Shown piece by piece: positions 6,837 to 15,861 of a DNA stretch of 64,000 bases. How positions within the stretch are numbered: position 1 is the stretch's first letter; the number at the start of each line of letters is the position of its first letter. Source of the stretch: Cylindrospermum stagnale PCC 7417. Its GTDB lineage: Bacteria; Cyanobacteriota; Cyanobacteriia; Cyanobacteriales; Nostocaceae. The stretch lies in the NCBI RefSeq assembly GCF_000317535.1, contig NC_019757.1, positions 6,836,501-6,900,500 of the forward strand, written 5' to 3'. The translations under genes and the position numbers were made by a program. Below the pieces are notes generated by a model. It made no database searches. It was not told the origin of the DNA and was given only the letters and a program-made list of their open reading frames with translations.

Positions 6837-9770
6837 TTAATTCAGTCCCAATTGTTGTTTTAGGGCTTCTGGGACATTAATAGCTGTGTCTAGCCCTTGC
6901 ACATTTTCCCAGTTTGTCTTTTCATCCCAGCGGATATCGCCCGAAAATTCATCGCTGAGGTTTGCGCCGCTGAGGTTTGCGCGGCTGAGGTCTGCGCCGC
7001 TGAGGTTTGCACGGCTGAGGTCTGCTTTCCTGAGGACTGTGCGGCTGAGGTCTGCGCCCCTGAGGTCTGCGCCCCTGAGGCCTGCGTTCCTGAGGACTGC
7101 GCCGCTGAGGTCTGCGCCGCTGAGGTCTGCGCCGCTGAGGTCTGTGCCCCTGAGGTTTGCGCCGCTGAGGTCTGCGCCGCTGAGGACTGCACCACTGAGG
7201 TTTGTGCCCCTGAGGTATGCGCCGCTGAGGTATGCGCCGCTGAGGTTTGTGCCCCTGAGGTCTGCGAGGCTGAGGACTGCGCCCCTGAGGTTTGCGCCGC
7301 TGAGGTCTGCGCCGCTGAGGAATTGTCCAACTACACTATTAAAAGTTGCAATTTGAAAGCAATCACTGTAGTTGATGATGCGAAGCAGTTGGGTTGTCCT
7401 AAAATATTCTTCTGCTTTACCTGATGGATAAAAAACAATTTCTTGTTTAAGATCATCTCGCTCTTGAGCATATCGATGCAACTCCAAAAGCAAAATCATC
7501 ACATTTAACCCAGCATAAATATCAACCTGACGCTGACCTAGCTTACTTCCTTGCTCTCGTAGTAACCGCATCTTTTTCTGGGGAAAGTTTTCTGGTGGTG
7601 CATCAATAAATTCCCCATCACACCAACGAATATAAAAATCTTCAAGGCGTTGGAATAACTGCACTGGTCGAAATTCATTACTCCTAACTAGCAATCCCAT
7701 CAGATATTTCACAATTTCTTGTGTTAATCCACCATAGCCGAGTAAATCGTAAATTTCCCAATGCAGCTTTTGCTCATCAATATTGAAGTTTTTACCGCGC
7801 TTACCTGGTTCTGTCCAATCTTCTAAACTTTGTTTCAGCCTTTCCGCAAAGAGAAATTCCCGAAAACTCTTATGAAAAAATTCAACTCCCCCACTACCAT
7901 CAGATTTAATATAAAAAGCACTCAATGCAGTTTTGAGCGCTTCTTCACCAAGTTGTTTTTCGGCTGCTTCAATTAATTGTTTAACTTCATCATCTTGCTG
8001 CAAGCGTGCTTTCACAATCTGCATAGAAGCACTTTCCCCCTCTAACTGTGTAATACAAACCGCTGCTTCTGCTAACAGTCTCCTTAAAGCTTCTGGTTTT
8101 TGTTTAGTCAGTTCGTCATTTAACTCAGGGTGGCGAGAATCGGAGCGCTGTATTTTCAGTACCCAATTTAGCGCTTGTTCATAAACTAAAATCTTGGCTT
8201 CTGTACCACTTGCTTGCTCAAACTTGCTAATATCTAATTCGTCATCTCGATGCATTGCCACTAACATATATAGTAATAGTGGCTCTTTTGCTAACTCTTT
8301 TAAAGCTTCTGGGCAATGTTTTTTATCTTGCAAAAACTGTTGAAATGCTATAGCTTTATCTGCGTCAGAATGCCTTCGCCAGTTATTAAACCATTGACTT
8401 TGCAAGTCTATATCCATTTCCGCAATTTCCACCCGTTCCAAATTTGGCGGTAGGCGGTCAATTCCGTGCAAAGCCATTTCTCGACCTGTAATTATAACTC
8501 GATGCCCCATAGATTTATTCTCTTGGCAATCGTGTTGAAATCTTCCTACTTGCCTAATAAATCTTTCTACAGTTTGGTTGTTACTGCGCTCAATTCTTAA
8601 CTCATCAAAACCATCTAAAATAAACAAAAATCTTGTTTGCGGGTCAATTAGCCAGTTATCTCTCAATGCAAAATCAAACTTTAACCTTGAGCGCAAAGTT
8701 TCTTCTAAACTCGGCTGAAATTCTTCAATATCTCGCAGACGAATTAAAATCGGTGTCCACCTACGATATATATCCCGGCGCACCAAATCTGCAAACATCC
8801 GACAAAAAATACTTTTACCCCTGCCTGGCCCGCCTTGAATAAATATTACTTGGCTTTGGTTTTTGGGGTCTTTGTCAAAAAGAAGATTTTTAACCCAAGT
8901 TTCTAAATCAAATGTTTCAGATTGATTATCAATCTTGCCATTAGCGTTTACTCCTCTCGCTTTAGGCTTAACATAAATATCTCTATAGGAAAAAGTTTCA
9001 TTAAATACTGTTTCCTGGGGTTTAGGCTCAATTTCGGTTTCTAGGTAAACTCTGATGCTGTCGTATTTCTTGAGTACTTCTATGCCACCATTGCTATATA
9101 ATTCGGCTAATAACTTGACAGAATCACGAGATGCTGATAAAGCGTTAAAAAAATAGATTTCGGTATTTCGGGCAACTAATTCAGTAAAATCCTCAGCTTC
9201 ATTTACAGACAGTCCTGATAGTTGCAACCTGGCTGATAATACCTGATTGTATTGTTTCACTAATTGGGAATCAGGAAAAGATGCGATCGCACTTTTTGCC
9301 GATTCAGAATCCAACTCAAAATCCTCTAATGCTTGCAGTGCCTTAGTTAGCGTTGCATCACCCTTAGGTTGACTCTGCCAACTAGCTAATAATTGCTGGT
9401 GTTGAGCTAAAATCTCGGCAAAGCTTTCTAGATATGCCGCTTGACTAATGATAGCTACGCAGTCTACTAGACAAGGATCTTGCTTAGTCCTTTTGCGGTA
9501 AACTTTGAAAAGTGCGATCGCTACTGGCACGAACTGCAACCCTGAACCAATCAGTTGCACTCCTGGACTACACAAAATTCCTAAAAGTGAGCCGGAATTT
9601 TCTACCAAAGGTTTTAACCATTCCAGGCTTTTACCCTGTTCTTGCAAAGTTTTCGCTATTTCCACAACTGCACTAGTAGACTCAGCCGCTGTTCCCACAG
9701 TCTCCGCTGAGATTAACTCCCTGATATCAGTGTTAAAAAGCTGCCAAATTTGCGATAAGCGCGTTCTCAT
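6837..9770 (-). CDS. NACHT-type STAND NTPase with C-terminal pentapeptide repeats (copy 1)
   Basis: 977 residues in three parts. Residues 1-250 form a helical N-terminal region with no enzyme motif I can name. The NACHT NTPase follows: Walker A GGPGRGKS at 313-320 and Walker B FLFILDGFDE at 381-390. The C-terminus, about 813-940, is a run of pentapeptide repeats of the A(D/N)LSG type ending in a conserved cap (INVPEALKQQLGLN). NACHT proteins are signal-transducing ATPases that oligomerise on sensing a trigger; several bacterial ones are antiphage sensors. Here the pentapeptide helix replaces the LRR, TPR or WD40 sensor. No nuclease or protease effector is recognised. It is a tandem paralogue of the gene at 10097-12952. 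Confidence 0.85.
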   Translation of the reverse strand: MRTRLSQIWQLFNTDIRELISAETVGTAAESTSAVVEIAKTLQEQGKSLEWLKPLVENSGSLLGILCSPGVQLIGSGLQFVPVAIALFKVYRKRTKQDPCLVDCVAIISQAAYLESFAEILAQHQQLLASWQSQPKGDATLTKALQALEDFELDSESAKSAIASFPDSQLVKQYNQVLSARLQLSGLSVNEAEDFTELVARNTEIYFFNALSASRDSVKLLAELYSNGGIEVLKKYDSIRVYLETEIEPKPQETVFNETFSYRDIYVKPKARGVNANGKIDNQSETFDLETWVKNLLFDKDPKNQSQVIFIQGGPGRGKSIFCRMFADLVRRDIYRRWTPILIRLRDIEEFQPSLEETLRSRLKFDFALRDNWLIDPQTRFLFILDGFDELRIERSNNQTVERFIRQVGRFQHDCQENKSMGHRVIITGREMALHGIDRLPPNLERVEIAEMDIDLQSQWFNNWRRHSDADKAIAFQQFLQDKKHCPEALKELAKEPLLLYMLVAMHRDDELDISKFEQASGTEAKILVYEQALNWVLKIQRSDSRHPELNDELTKQKPEALRRLLAEAAVCITQLEGESASMQIVKARLQQDDEVKQLIEAAEKQLGEEALKTALSAFYIKSDGSGGVEFFHKSFREFLFAERLKQSLEDWTEPGKRGKNFNIDEQKLHWEIYDLLGYGGLTQEIVKYLMGLLVRSNEFRPVQLFQRLEDFYIRWCDGEFIDAPPENFPQKKMRLLREQGSKLGQRQVDIYAGLNVMILLLELHRYAQERDDLKQEIVFYPSGKAEEYFRTTQLLRIINYSDCFQIATFNSVVGQFLSGADLSGANLRGAVLSLADLRGTNLSGAYLSGAYLRGTNLSGAVLSGADLSGANLRGTDLSGADLSGADLSGAVLRNAGLRGADLRGADLSRTVLRKADLSRANLSGADLSRANLSGANLSDEFSGDIRWDEKTNWENVQGLDTAINVPEALKQQLGLN
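6940..7325 (-). repeat. Homogenised 15-nt repeat array coding for pentapeptide repeats
   Basis: About 25 head-to-tail 15-base units, on the plus strand variants of GCTGAGGTCTGCGCC, encode the pentapeptide solenoid of the NACHT protein. Units are nearly identical at DNA level, far more than in the paralogous gene, so long spurious frames stay open on both strands here. Confidence 0.85.
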
Positions 9771-9835
9771 CCGCTTAGACTCGTAGTATTGCTAGTAACC
9801 TAGAGCCTAGCGTAAAATTTATAACTTGTGGACAG
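9771..9835 (-). promoter_or_regulatory. Conserved leader of NACHT copy 1
   Basis: The 60-odd bases before the ATG match the leader of copy 2 (12953-13016). Shared blocks on the minus strand are AAATTTTACG, TAGGCTCTA and ACGAGTC, at the same distances from the start codon. This conservation suggests a promoter or 5'-UTR element retained after duplication; no canonical -10 box was assigned. Confidence 0.45.
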
Positions 9836-9966
9836 AGAAAAATAATTACTCCCTTCCCAGCAAAAGATTTCTTAATTCTCTTCCTTTTCTTCCTTGGTGT
9901 CCTTTGCGGTAAGCGCTACGCGTCTACGTTAAAGAAATTAACTAATCTAACCCTGGGATGGAAGTA

Positions 9967-10000
9967 ATAAAAAAACCCCCTCCTCGCTTGCGGGGAGGGG
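9967..10000 (-). terminator. Intrinsic terminator of NACHT copy 2
   Basis: Read on the minus strand, a GC-rich hairpin (CCCCTCC..CGC / GCG..GGAGGGG at 9977-10000) is followed directly by a run of seven T at 9969-9975. It lies about 100 bases after the stop codon at 10097, so the two NACHT genes are probably transcribed separately. Confidence 0.65.
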
Positions 10001-10096
10001 AGACAAAGCACAGAGGAAAGCGGGGTGGGGTTCTTCAGCAATATGTAATTTACCAGACATGATATTAGGGCGAGATTCTTGGGTATTTTTGTGAGT

Positions 10097-12952
10097 TTAA
10101 TTCAACCCCAACTGTTGTTTTAAAGCTGCTGGCACATTCTTAGCTATGTCTAACCCGTCCACATTTTCCCATTTTGTATCTTCATTCCAGCGAATATCCT
10201 TACCAAAGGAATCACTAAAGTTAGCACCGCTGAAATTAGCACCACTGAGGTTAGCGCCCATAAAATTAACATCACTGAGAAATGCACCACTCAGGTCTGC
10301 GTCACTCAAGTCTGCATAACTGAGGTCTGCACCGCTGAGGTCTGCACGGATGAGATTTGTTTGGCTGAGGTCTGCATCTACAAGGGTTGCACCTCTGATA
10401 TCAGCATTAATCAGGTATGCACTACTGAGGTCTGCACGAATGAGATTTGTATGGCTGAGGTCTGCACGGCTGAGGTCTGCATGGCTGAGATTTACATAGC
10501 TGAGGTCTGTATGTACCAGGTTTACACCTCTGAGATTTGCACCACTCAAGAATTGCCCAACCATACTATTAAAAGTCTTACCCGGCAAACAATAACTGTA
10601 GTGAATAACTTCAAGCAATTGGTTTATCAAACCTTCTTCTGGCTGACCCGATGGATAGAAAAGTATGTGTTCTTTAAGCACATCATGCTCTTGACCATAG
10701 CGCTGTAACTCCATCAGCAAAATCATTACATTCAGTCCCACATAAATATCAACCTGACGTTGACCTAGTTTGTGAATGCCGTACTTTTGCAACTGTCGCA
10801 GCTTTGTTTGGGCTAAAGTCTCCTTAGCATCATCAATAAATTTACCTTGACACCATTCACTGTAAAAATTATCTAAGTGCTTAAATAAGCGTACCCAAAG
10901 TAAATCTTTAACTTCTACTAGCAACCCAATCACATATTCGACAATCGCTGATGTGAGTCCACCAAAACCCAGCAAATCGTAAATCTGCCAATTCATCTGT
11001 TTAATTTCGTCTTCAGAAGTCAATTCTGACCAAGATTGCATATTTTGTTTTAGGCGTTCTGCAAACAGAAATTCACTAAAACTTTTATGGAAAAACTCAA
11101 CTCTGCCCTCTTGTTGATGTGCCGGACGAATGTAAAAAGCTGCTAAAGTTGTTTTCAGCGATTCATCACCCAAGTTATATTTAGCTTTTTCAATTTCTTC
11201 TAAACGGGCTTCTAACATTGACATAGAAGCAAATTCACCGCCCGACTGCACAACACATACAGCCGCTTCTGTGAGAATGCGCTTTAAATCTTCAGGTAGC
11301 TGTTTAGTAATTTGATTATTTAAATTAGTGCCATCTGCCTCAGAGCGCTGTTTTGTTAGCACCCAGTTCACAGCTTCTTGATAAATTAAAACTTTGGCTG
11401 TTCTGGCGTTAGCTTCTTTTAATTTATCAATTCCTAATTTTTCATCTCGATACATTGCCGCTAATAAGTAAAGTAATAGCGGTTCCTGAGCTAATTTTTG
11501 CACAGATGCTGGACATCTTTTATTTTGCAAAAATTTTTGCAAGTCTGTAGGTTTACCCTGGTTATCTGGTAATGCTGACCATTTTTTTAACCATTTTTCT
11601 TGCAGTTGCCCATCCATTTCGCTAATTTCCACCCGCTCTAAGTTGCGGGGTAATTCTGAGATATTTTGTAAAGCCATCGACCTACCAGTAATTAAGACTC
11701 GATGACCCATTGACTGGTAAATTTGACAATCTTGTTGGAAATTCGCCACCTGTTTGATAAATGCTTCTAAATTGAGGTCTTTTCTTGCCTCAATATGTAA
11801 CTCATCAAAGCCATCTAGAATAAATAAAAATCTGGTATTTTTATTCGTCAGCCAGTTATCATCGCTTTGGATAAAACTGACTTTCAGTTCTGCTTTTAAG
11901 ATATCTTCTAGCCGGAGTTCAAAAAAGTCAATATCCCTTAAACGAATTAAAATTGGTGTCCATAGGGGATGTAAATGTTGCCGTACCCAATCAGCAAATA
12001 TCCGACAAAAGACACTTTTACCCCTTCCTGGCGCTCCTTGGATAAACATCACCTGTTCTAGATTGTCTGGTTTTAGGAGATTCCTCTTAGCCCATGTGTC
12101 TAAATCTAAGGCATCAGCATTTTTATCTATTGAGCCATTTTTATCTATAGGTTGAGATTTTAAAGGTATATAAACTTCTTTAATTAAAAAGTTTTCATCA
12201 AGTAGTTTATCTAAAGGTCTAGTGGCAATATGTGCTTGCAAATATTCATTAATGCTTTGGAAGTTTTGCTGCTCTTGTTGCCAGTAACCGAAAGAAGGTT
12301 GAATTACATTCTTAATGGCTTCACCTGACTCTATCCAAGCTTTAATTAAGTAGCGATGAGTATTCCAAGCAATTCTTTCTGTTAATAGATGAGCTTGATA
12401 TTTTGTAGTTTTGACTGTTGTCAACCTTGCCATTAATACTTGATTGAAAGCTTTGGCTAATTCTGATTCATGGAAACAGGCAATTGTATTTGTGGCAAGT
12501 TGATAATCTAATTCAAAATCTTTAAGTTTTTGCAGTTTTTTTCTGACTATTTCATTATTATTAGGTTCGCCATCCCAATCAACAGATGGGTATAAAGATA
12601 AAATTTCTTTAGCACTTTCTAGATATGCTGTTTGACTAACTATAAATACACAGTCTTCTAGAGAAGGGTCTTGCTGAGTTAATTCACGATAAAACTTCAG
12701 CAAGGCAATACCAATTGACGCAAAAGGCAGTCCCGCATCCACTACCTGAACTACTGGTAAACACAACACATCTAATAGTGAAGATGAATGTTGCAGCACA
12801 GATTGTAATATTTCTAAACTGGGGCTTTGTTCTTTAAGGGTTTTTGCTGCTTCTAAAACTGCCTTTCCAGTATCCAGAGTGGTATTTAGACGCTCTTCTA
12901 TTGAGAAGGATTGCTGAAACTGCTGCCAAATTTGCGATAAGCGTTTTTTCAT
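10097..12952 (-). CDS. NACHT-type STAND NTPase with C-terminal pentapeptide repeats (copy 2)
   Basis: 951 residues, the same architecture as the gene at 6837-9770: an N-terminal helical region starting KRLSQIWQQF, Walker A GAPGRGKS (about residue 304-311), Walker B FLFILDGFDE (about 377) and pentapeptide repeats over about residues 800-914, then the shared cap ending ALKQQLGLN. Identity to copy 1 is high in the NTPase core and lower in the N-terminal domain. The repeats are more diverged in DNA and include non-canonical units, unlike the homogenised array of copy 1. Two sensors with different repeat surfaces suggest different triggers; that is inference. Confidence 0.85.
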   Translation of the reverse strand: MKKRLSQIWQQFQQSFSIEERLNTTLDTGKAVLEAAKTLKEQSPSLEILQSVLQHSSSLLDVLCLPVVQVVDAGLPFASIGIALLKFYRELTQQDPSLEDCVFIVSQTAYLESAKEILSLYPSVDWDGEPNNNEIVRKKLQKLKDFELDYQLATNTIACFHESELAKAFNQVLMARLTTVKTTKYQAHLLTERIAWNTHRYLIKAWIESGEAIKNVIQPSFGYWQQEQQNFQSINEYLQAHIATRPLDKLLDENFLIKEVYIPLKSQPIDKNGSIDKNADALDLDTWAKRNLLKPDNLEQVMFIQGAPGRGKSVFCRIFADWVRQHLHPLWTPILIRLRDIDFFELRLEDILKAELKVSFIQSDDNWLTNKNTRFLFILDGFDELHIEARKDLNLEAFIKQVANFQQDCQIYQSMGHRVLITGRSMALQNISELPRNLERVEISEMDGQLQEKWLKKWSALPDNQGKPTDLQKFLQNKRCPASVQKLAQEPLLLYLLAAMYRDEKLGIDKLKEANARTAKVLIYQEAVNWVLTKQRSEADGTNLNNQITKQLPEDLKRILTEAAVCVVQSGGEFASMSMLEARLEEIEKAKYNLGDESLKTTLAAFYIRPAHQQEGRVEFFHKSFSEFLFAERLKQNMQSWSELTSEDEIKQMNWQIYDLLGFGGLTSAIVEYVIGLLVEVKDLLWVRLFKHLDNFYSEWCQGKFIDDAKETLAQTKLRQLQKYGIHKLGQRQVDIYVGLNVMILLMELQRYGQEHDVLKEHILFYPSGQPEEGLINQLLEVIHYSYCLPGKTFNSMVGQFLSGANLRGVNLVHTDLSYVNLSHADLSRADLSHTNLIRADLSSAYLINADIRGATLVDADLSQTNLIRADLSGADLSYADLSDADLSGAFLSDVNFMGANLSGANFSGANFSDSFGKDIRWNEDTKWENVDGLDIAKNVPAALKQQLGLN

Positions 12953-13016
12953 TGGCTAGGACTCGTTAAATTACTGATAATTTAGAGCCTATCGTAAAAT
13001 TTGTGACTTATGAAAC
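12953..13016 (-). promoter_or_regulatory. Conserved leader of NACHT copy 2
   Basis: This matches the leader of copy 1 (9771-9835) in the blocks AAATTTTACG, TAGGCTCTA and ACGAGTC at equal spacing. It marks the upstream edge of the duplicated unit and is the best place to look for the shared promoter. Confidence 0.45.
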
Positions 13017-13064
13017 GTGGAAATTATGGAATCTGCGAAAAAATTTCGCTTTTAAATACTTGTG

Positions 13065-13170
13065 ATTGCGTATCCCTTACGGGAGCCTTCGGACATAGGG
13101 AACGTGGCAATCTCAAACCCCAGAAAGTAGGGTTTTCGGTGCGTTACGGCAGCCGTAACACACCTTACTA
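13065..13170. repeat. Palindromic repeat block
   Basis: Several short palindromes, the clearest being GTTACGGC-A-GCCGTAAC at about 13142-13158. No coding potential. It belongs to the dispersed repeat type common in Nostoc genomes. Confidence 0.5.
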
Positions 13171-13208
13171 CACGATCTTTTAATTATTTGTGCCTACCTA
13201 CTTACGCT

Positions 13209-13862
13209 TCACGACTGCTTCTCGCGGTTAATCCAAATACCTCTGAGTCCAGCTGCTTTAGCGCCGTGATAGTCTTCTGTTATGCTGTCGCCAATGTGCC
13301 ATGCTTCATCTGGGGAACAGTTATGCTTTTGCAAAGCCACAGCAAAAATTTGGGGGTCGGGTTTAGCTGCACGCACCTGGGTGGATATGGTGATGGAGTC
13401 AAAATAATCTCTCAGTCCCAAGCTTTGTAATACCGAGTAAAGCCGGGAATCGAAATTAGACAACACTCCGAGTTCAACTCCCAACCGACGCCAGTTTACC
13501 AAAGCCAGCAGCACATCGGGATAGACAAACCACGGTTCAGCAGTGCCAAAGTGGATATAGAGTTCGCTAAAAAAACCTGAAAAGTCGGAAAATTGCTTGA
13601 GAACACCTGCGCTTTCAAAGGTGTTTAGGGCGACAATTCGCCACCAATCAAACTCCCGTTGGGCAATATCTTGCACATCGGTATCGAGAAACCTCGGTGG
13701 TGGTGCGGCTTTAAAGCTTTGGCGAAAGCTTTGATTTAATGTTTCAGCGGAAACTGTAACACCAAATTGCTGGGCTATATCACTATAAACTTTGCCTACG
13801 CCACCTTTGACGTCGATGATTGTGCCAACAGCATCTAAAAAAATTACTTTCGGTCGTTCCAT
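13209..13862 (-). CDS. HAD superfamily hydrolase (REG-2-like)
   Basis: 217 residues with HAD motifs in order: motif I VIFLDAVGT (nucleophile Asp10), motif II VLSNFDSR, motif III Lys in RAAKPDPQIF, motif IV HIGDSITEDYHGAK. In most HAD phosphatases the residue two after the nucleophile is a second Asp acting as acid/base; here it is Val. I recall the same DAVGT form in plant and cyanobacterial REG-2-like members, so it is probably a subfamily trait. The substrate is unknown. The HAD cap is inserted between motifs I and II, as in the IA class. Confidence 0.82.
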   Translation of the reverse strand: MERPKVIFLDAVGTIIDVKGGVGKVYSDIAQQFGVTVSAETLNQSFRQSFKAAPPPRFLDTDVQDIAQREFDWWRIVALNTFESAGVLKQFSDFSGFFSELYIHFGTAEPWFVYPDVLLALVNWRRLGVELGVLSNFDSRLYSVLQSLGLRDYFDSITISTQVRAAKPDPQIFAVALQKHNCSPDEAWHIGDSITEDYHGAKAAGLRGIWINREKQS

Positions 13863-13952
13863 AATACCAAGTGCCGAGTGGTAGAGCCAGTGCGGGTTAG
13901 GAGTTTTCCCCGTTGAAGCAACTGATGTTACTGTTCAAAGCGGATTTGCACT

Positions 13953-14052
13953 TATAGCGATTCTCGGTCGGATGAAATACAGTCGAGGGCGGGGAAACCC
14001 CTACAGACTTTGCGATTTAAAACTGTACCTCACTGATCTGAAAACCGCTATA
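13953..14052. mobile_element. MITE-like element of about 100 bp
   Basis: It is bounded by imperfect inverted ends TATAGCGATTCTC and GAAAACCGCTATA. It has no coding capacity. It abuts a degenerate membrane-protein gene and supplies that gene's present stop codon (14017-14019, minus strand), as if it had inserted into it. Confidence 0.5.
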
Positions 14053-14352
14053 TGTTTTCCATTTTAAAATTGCAAAACTAACAAAGCCGCCAATTATATT
14101 CATCATCATGTCATAAATTGTATCGCTATAGTAAATTGCAAATATCCGATCTTTTATGATGCTAAAGCGAGAGCGCCAAAAAGAAGGAAAAGAACTCGTT
14201 TAAATTATCCAGTACCAAACTATCCCAATTATTAAAATCAGATTTTGCCGCCAGGTTAAAATTTTCTATGAATCTCTAAATAGATGGCAAAGAAATCCCA
14301 AAATCAGTTTGATTTCAGAAGTTTGAATATTTTTATCATTGTCAATTTGGGT
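14053..14352 (-). pseudogene. Remnant of a small integral membrane protein gene
   Basis: On the minus strand, hydrophobic segments can be read only by changing frame: LILIIGIVWYW, then (after a stop) FWRSRFSIIKDRIFAIYY, SDTIYDMMMNIIGGFVSFAIL. The last motif resembles the C-terminal helix of YjdF/VanZ-like membrane proteins. At least two frame breaks and the flanking MITE show that the gene is dead. The family assignment is tentative. Confidence 0.45.
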
Positions 14353-14489
14353 ATACACCATGTTCCAATGTCGTTCAAATAAGATCTCTCCGCCTGTGGC
14401 GACCCCCTTAGAAAGGGGGTTGAAGAGGATTTAAGACAATAAGGTATAAGGTTCAGTTAAGAAAAATGTAGTAGGGCTAGAACGAAGTT

Positions 14490-14522
14490 AAACCCAACTT
14501 TCGTCGCGGAAATGTTGGGTTT
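14490..14522. terminator. Hairpin after the NDH-2 gene
   Basis: AAACCCAAC and GTTGGGTTT pair over 9 bp around a 15-base loop, about 105 bases past the minus-strand stop at 14628. A short T-rich stretch follows on the plus strand and TTTAAC on the minus strand. It is a plausible weak terminator. A second hairpin (CCCCCTT/AAGGGGG) lies near 14404-14421. Confidence 0.45.
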
Positions 14523-14627
14523 TGTTACTCAAACGCCACTTACTGGTTGGGGGGGAGCTTCTAGGTTTAAACATCACAAAGTCAACTGAATTACCATTAG
14601 CCTTACATACAGTTGTCTGGTGAATTT

Positions 14628-15821
14628 CTACTTTGAAAGGGTTTCGATTATTGGGCGAACTAGCCAGTTAAAACCAACTTTTAGTTTATGGTCTAATGTG
14701 GGCAATCGATAGAGATAAGCTAGCCGACGGGCGACGTATGCTAAAGGCCCGTCTAGTTTGATGCCTAAACTTGTGAGGGTGGCGTTATCTGTTCCTAAGG
14801 TCATCATCTCGCCTAATTGTTGGTAGCGGAAGGGAAGTAAGGGGCGATTGGTTAAGGAGGCCCAAATGTTCCAAGCGGCATAATCGGCTTGTTGAAATGC
14901 TACTTGGGCGGTGGCGGGGACTTGCTGACCTTCGGCATCACGAGAGTCGGCTAAATCTCCTAGGGCAAAAATGTCTGGATGGTCGAGGACTTGGAGGGTG
15001 GGGGTAGTGCTGATTTGACCGCGTTGGTTTTGTTTGAGGGGTAGGGTTTTGATGACTGGTGCAACTCGCGTTCCTACTGTCCAAATTACCAAGTCTACGG
15101 GAATTGTATCTACCTGATTTTTGTAATCTAGGGAAATGGTATCTTGGGCAATTGATAGGACTTTGGTTTCTAAGTCAATAAATACGCCTTTTGCGTCTAA
15201 AGCTTTTTTGGCGGCTTCGCGGTTGAATTCTGGGGAAGTTCGCAAAATTTGGTCGCCGATTTCAATGAGTCGGAAGCGTCCCTTTTCGCCGATTCTGTCT
15301 GCTAGTTTACAGGCTAGTTCTACACCGCTGTAACCTGCGCCTACAATGGCTACGCGAATTTTCTCTGGTGCGGATTCTTCTAAGACTCGCAGGCGTTCTT
15401 CTAGGCGATAGGCATCTGTGATTGTGCGGAAGGAGTAAGCGTAGTCGGCTGCACCGGGTACTAAGTCTAGGGGTGTTTCTCCGCCTAATGTCAAGACTAA
15501 GCGATCGCAAATAATTTTCGTGCCATCCTGTAACTGTACCCGTCGCTGGTCGATATCAATTTCCGAGACGATTCCTTGATGAAAGCGGACACCTGTGCCT
15601 TCTAGTAGTTCTTCAAAGGGTGGGGCTATTTCCCAGGTTTGCAGTTCACCAGTGAGTAATTCGTAGAGTAAGGGAGAGAATAAAAAGCGATCGCTTTGAT
15701 CTACTAAAATAATTTCGGGTTTTGGCGTAGCTTCCCAAGGTAACTGGCTTAAGCGTAGGGCAGTGTAGAGACCGCCAAAGCCTCCACCCAGTATACAAAT
15801 TCTCGCAGGTTGTTGAGTCAT
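14628..15821 (-). CDS. Type II NAD(P)H dehydrogenase (NDH-2 family)
   Basis: 397 residues. An N-terminal FAD-binding motif ICILGGGFGGLYTALRL is followed by a second dinucleotide fold VAIVGAGYSGVELACKL at about residue 160 and the late FAD motif FALGDLAD. The enzyme should oxidise NAD(P)H and pass electrons to quinone at the membrane surface without pumping protons. Cyanobacteria have several ndb paralogues, and I cannot say which this is. The two Rossmann folds and the length are normal. The acetyltransferase gene lies 40 bases upstream on the same strand. Confidence 0.85.
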   Translation of the reverse strand: MTQQPARICILGGGFGGLYTALRLSQLPWEATPKPEIILVDQSDRFLFSPLLYELLTGELQTWEIAPPFEELLEGTGVRFHQGIVSEIDIDQRRVQLQDGTKIICDRLVLTLGGETPLDLVPGAADYAYSFRTITDAYRLEERLRVLEESAPEKIRVAIVGAGYSGVELACKLADRIGEKGRFRLIEIGDQILRTSPEFNREAAKKALDAKGVFIDLETKVLSIAQDTISLDYKNQVDTIPVDLVIWTVGTRVAPVIKTLPLKQNQRGQISTTPTLQVLDHPDIFALGDLADSRDAEGQQVPATAQVAFQQADYAAWNIWASLTNRPLLPFRYQQLGEMMTLGTDNATLTSLGIKLDGPLAYVARRLAYLYRLPTLDHKLKVGFNWLVRPIIETLSK

Positions 15822-15861
15822 GGTTTCTAAGGGAAGGTAAATCCCAACAGGGCAACTAACT

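Noticed and set aside
6940-7325. Regular repeat array that could be taken for a CRISPR
   Set aside because: Units are 15 bases, head to tail, without unique spacers, and keep the reading frame of a protein.
6886-7424. Long open frames on both strands rich in Ala/Glu/Cys or Arg/Leu/Pro
   Set aside because: They are by-products of the 15-nt repeat encoding the pentapeptide solenoid; the NACHT frame explains the region.
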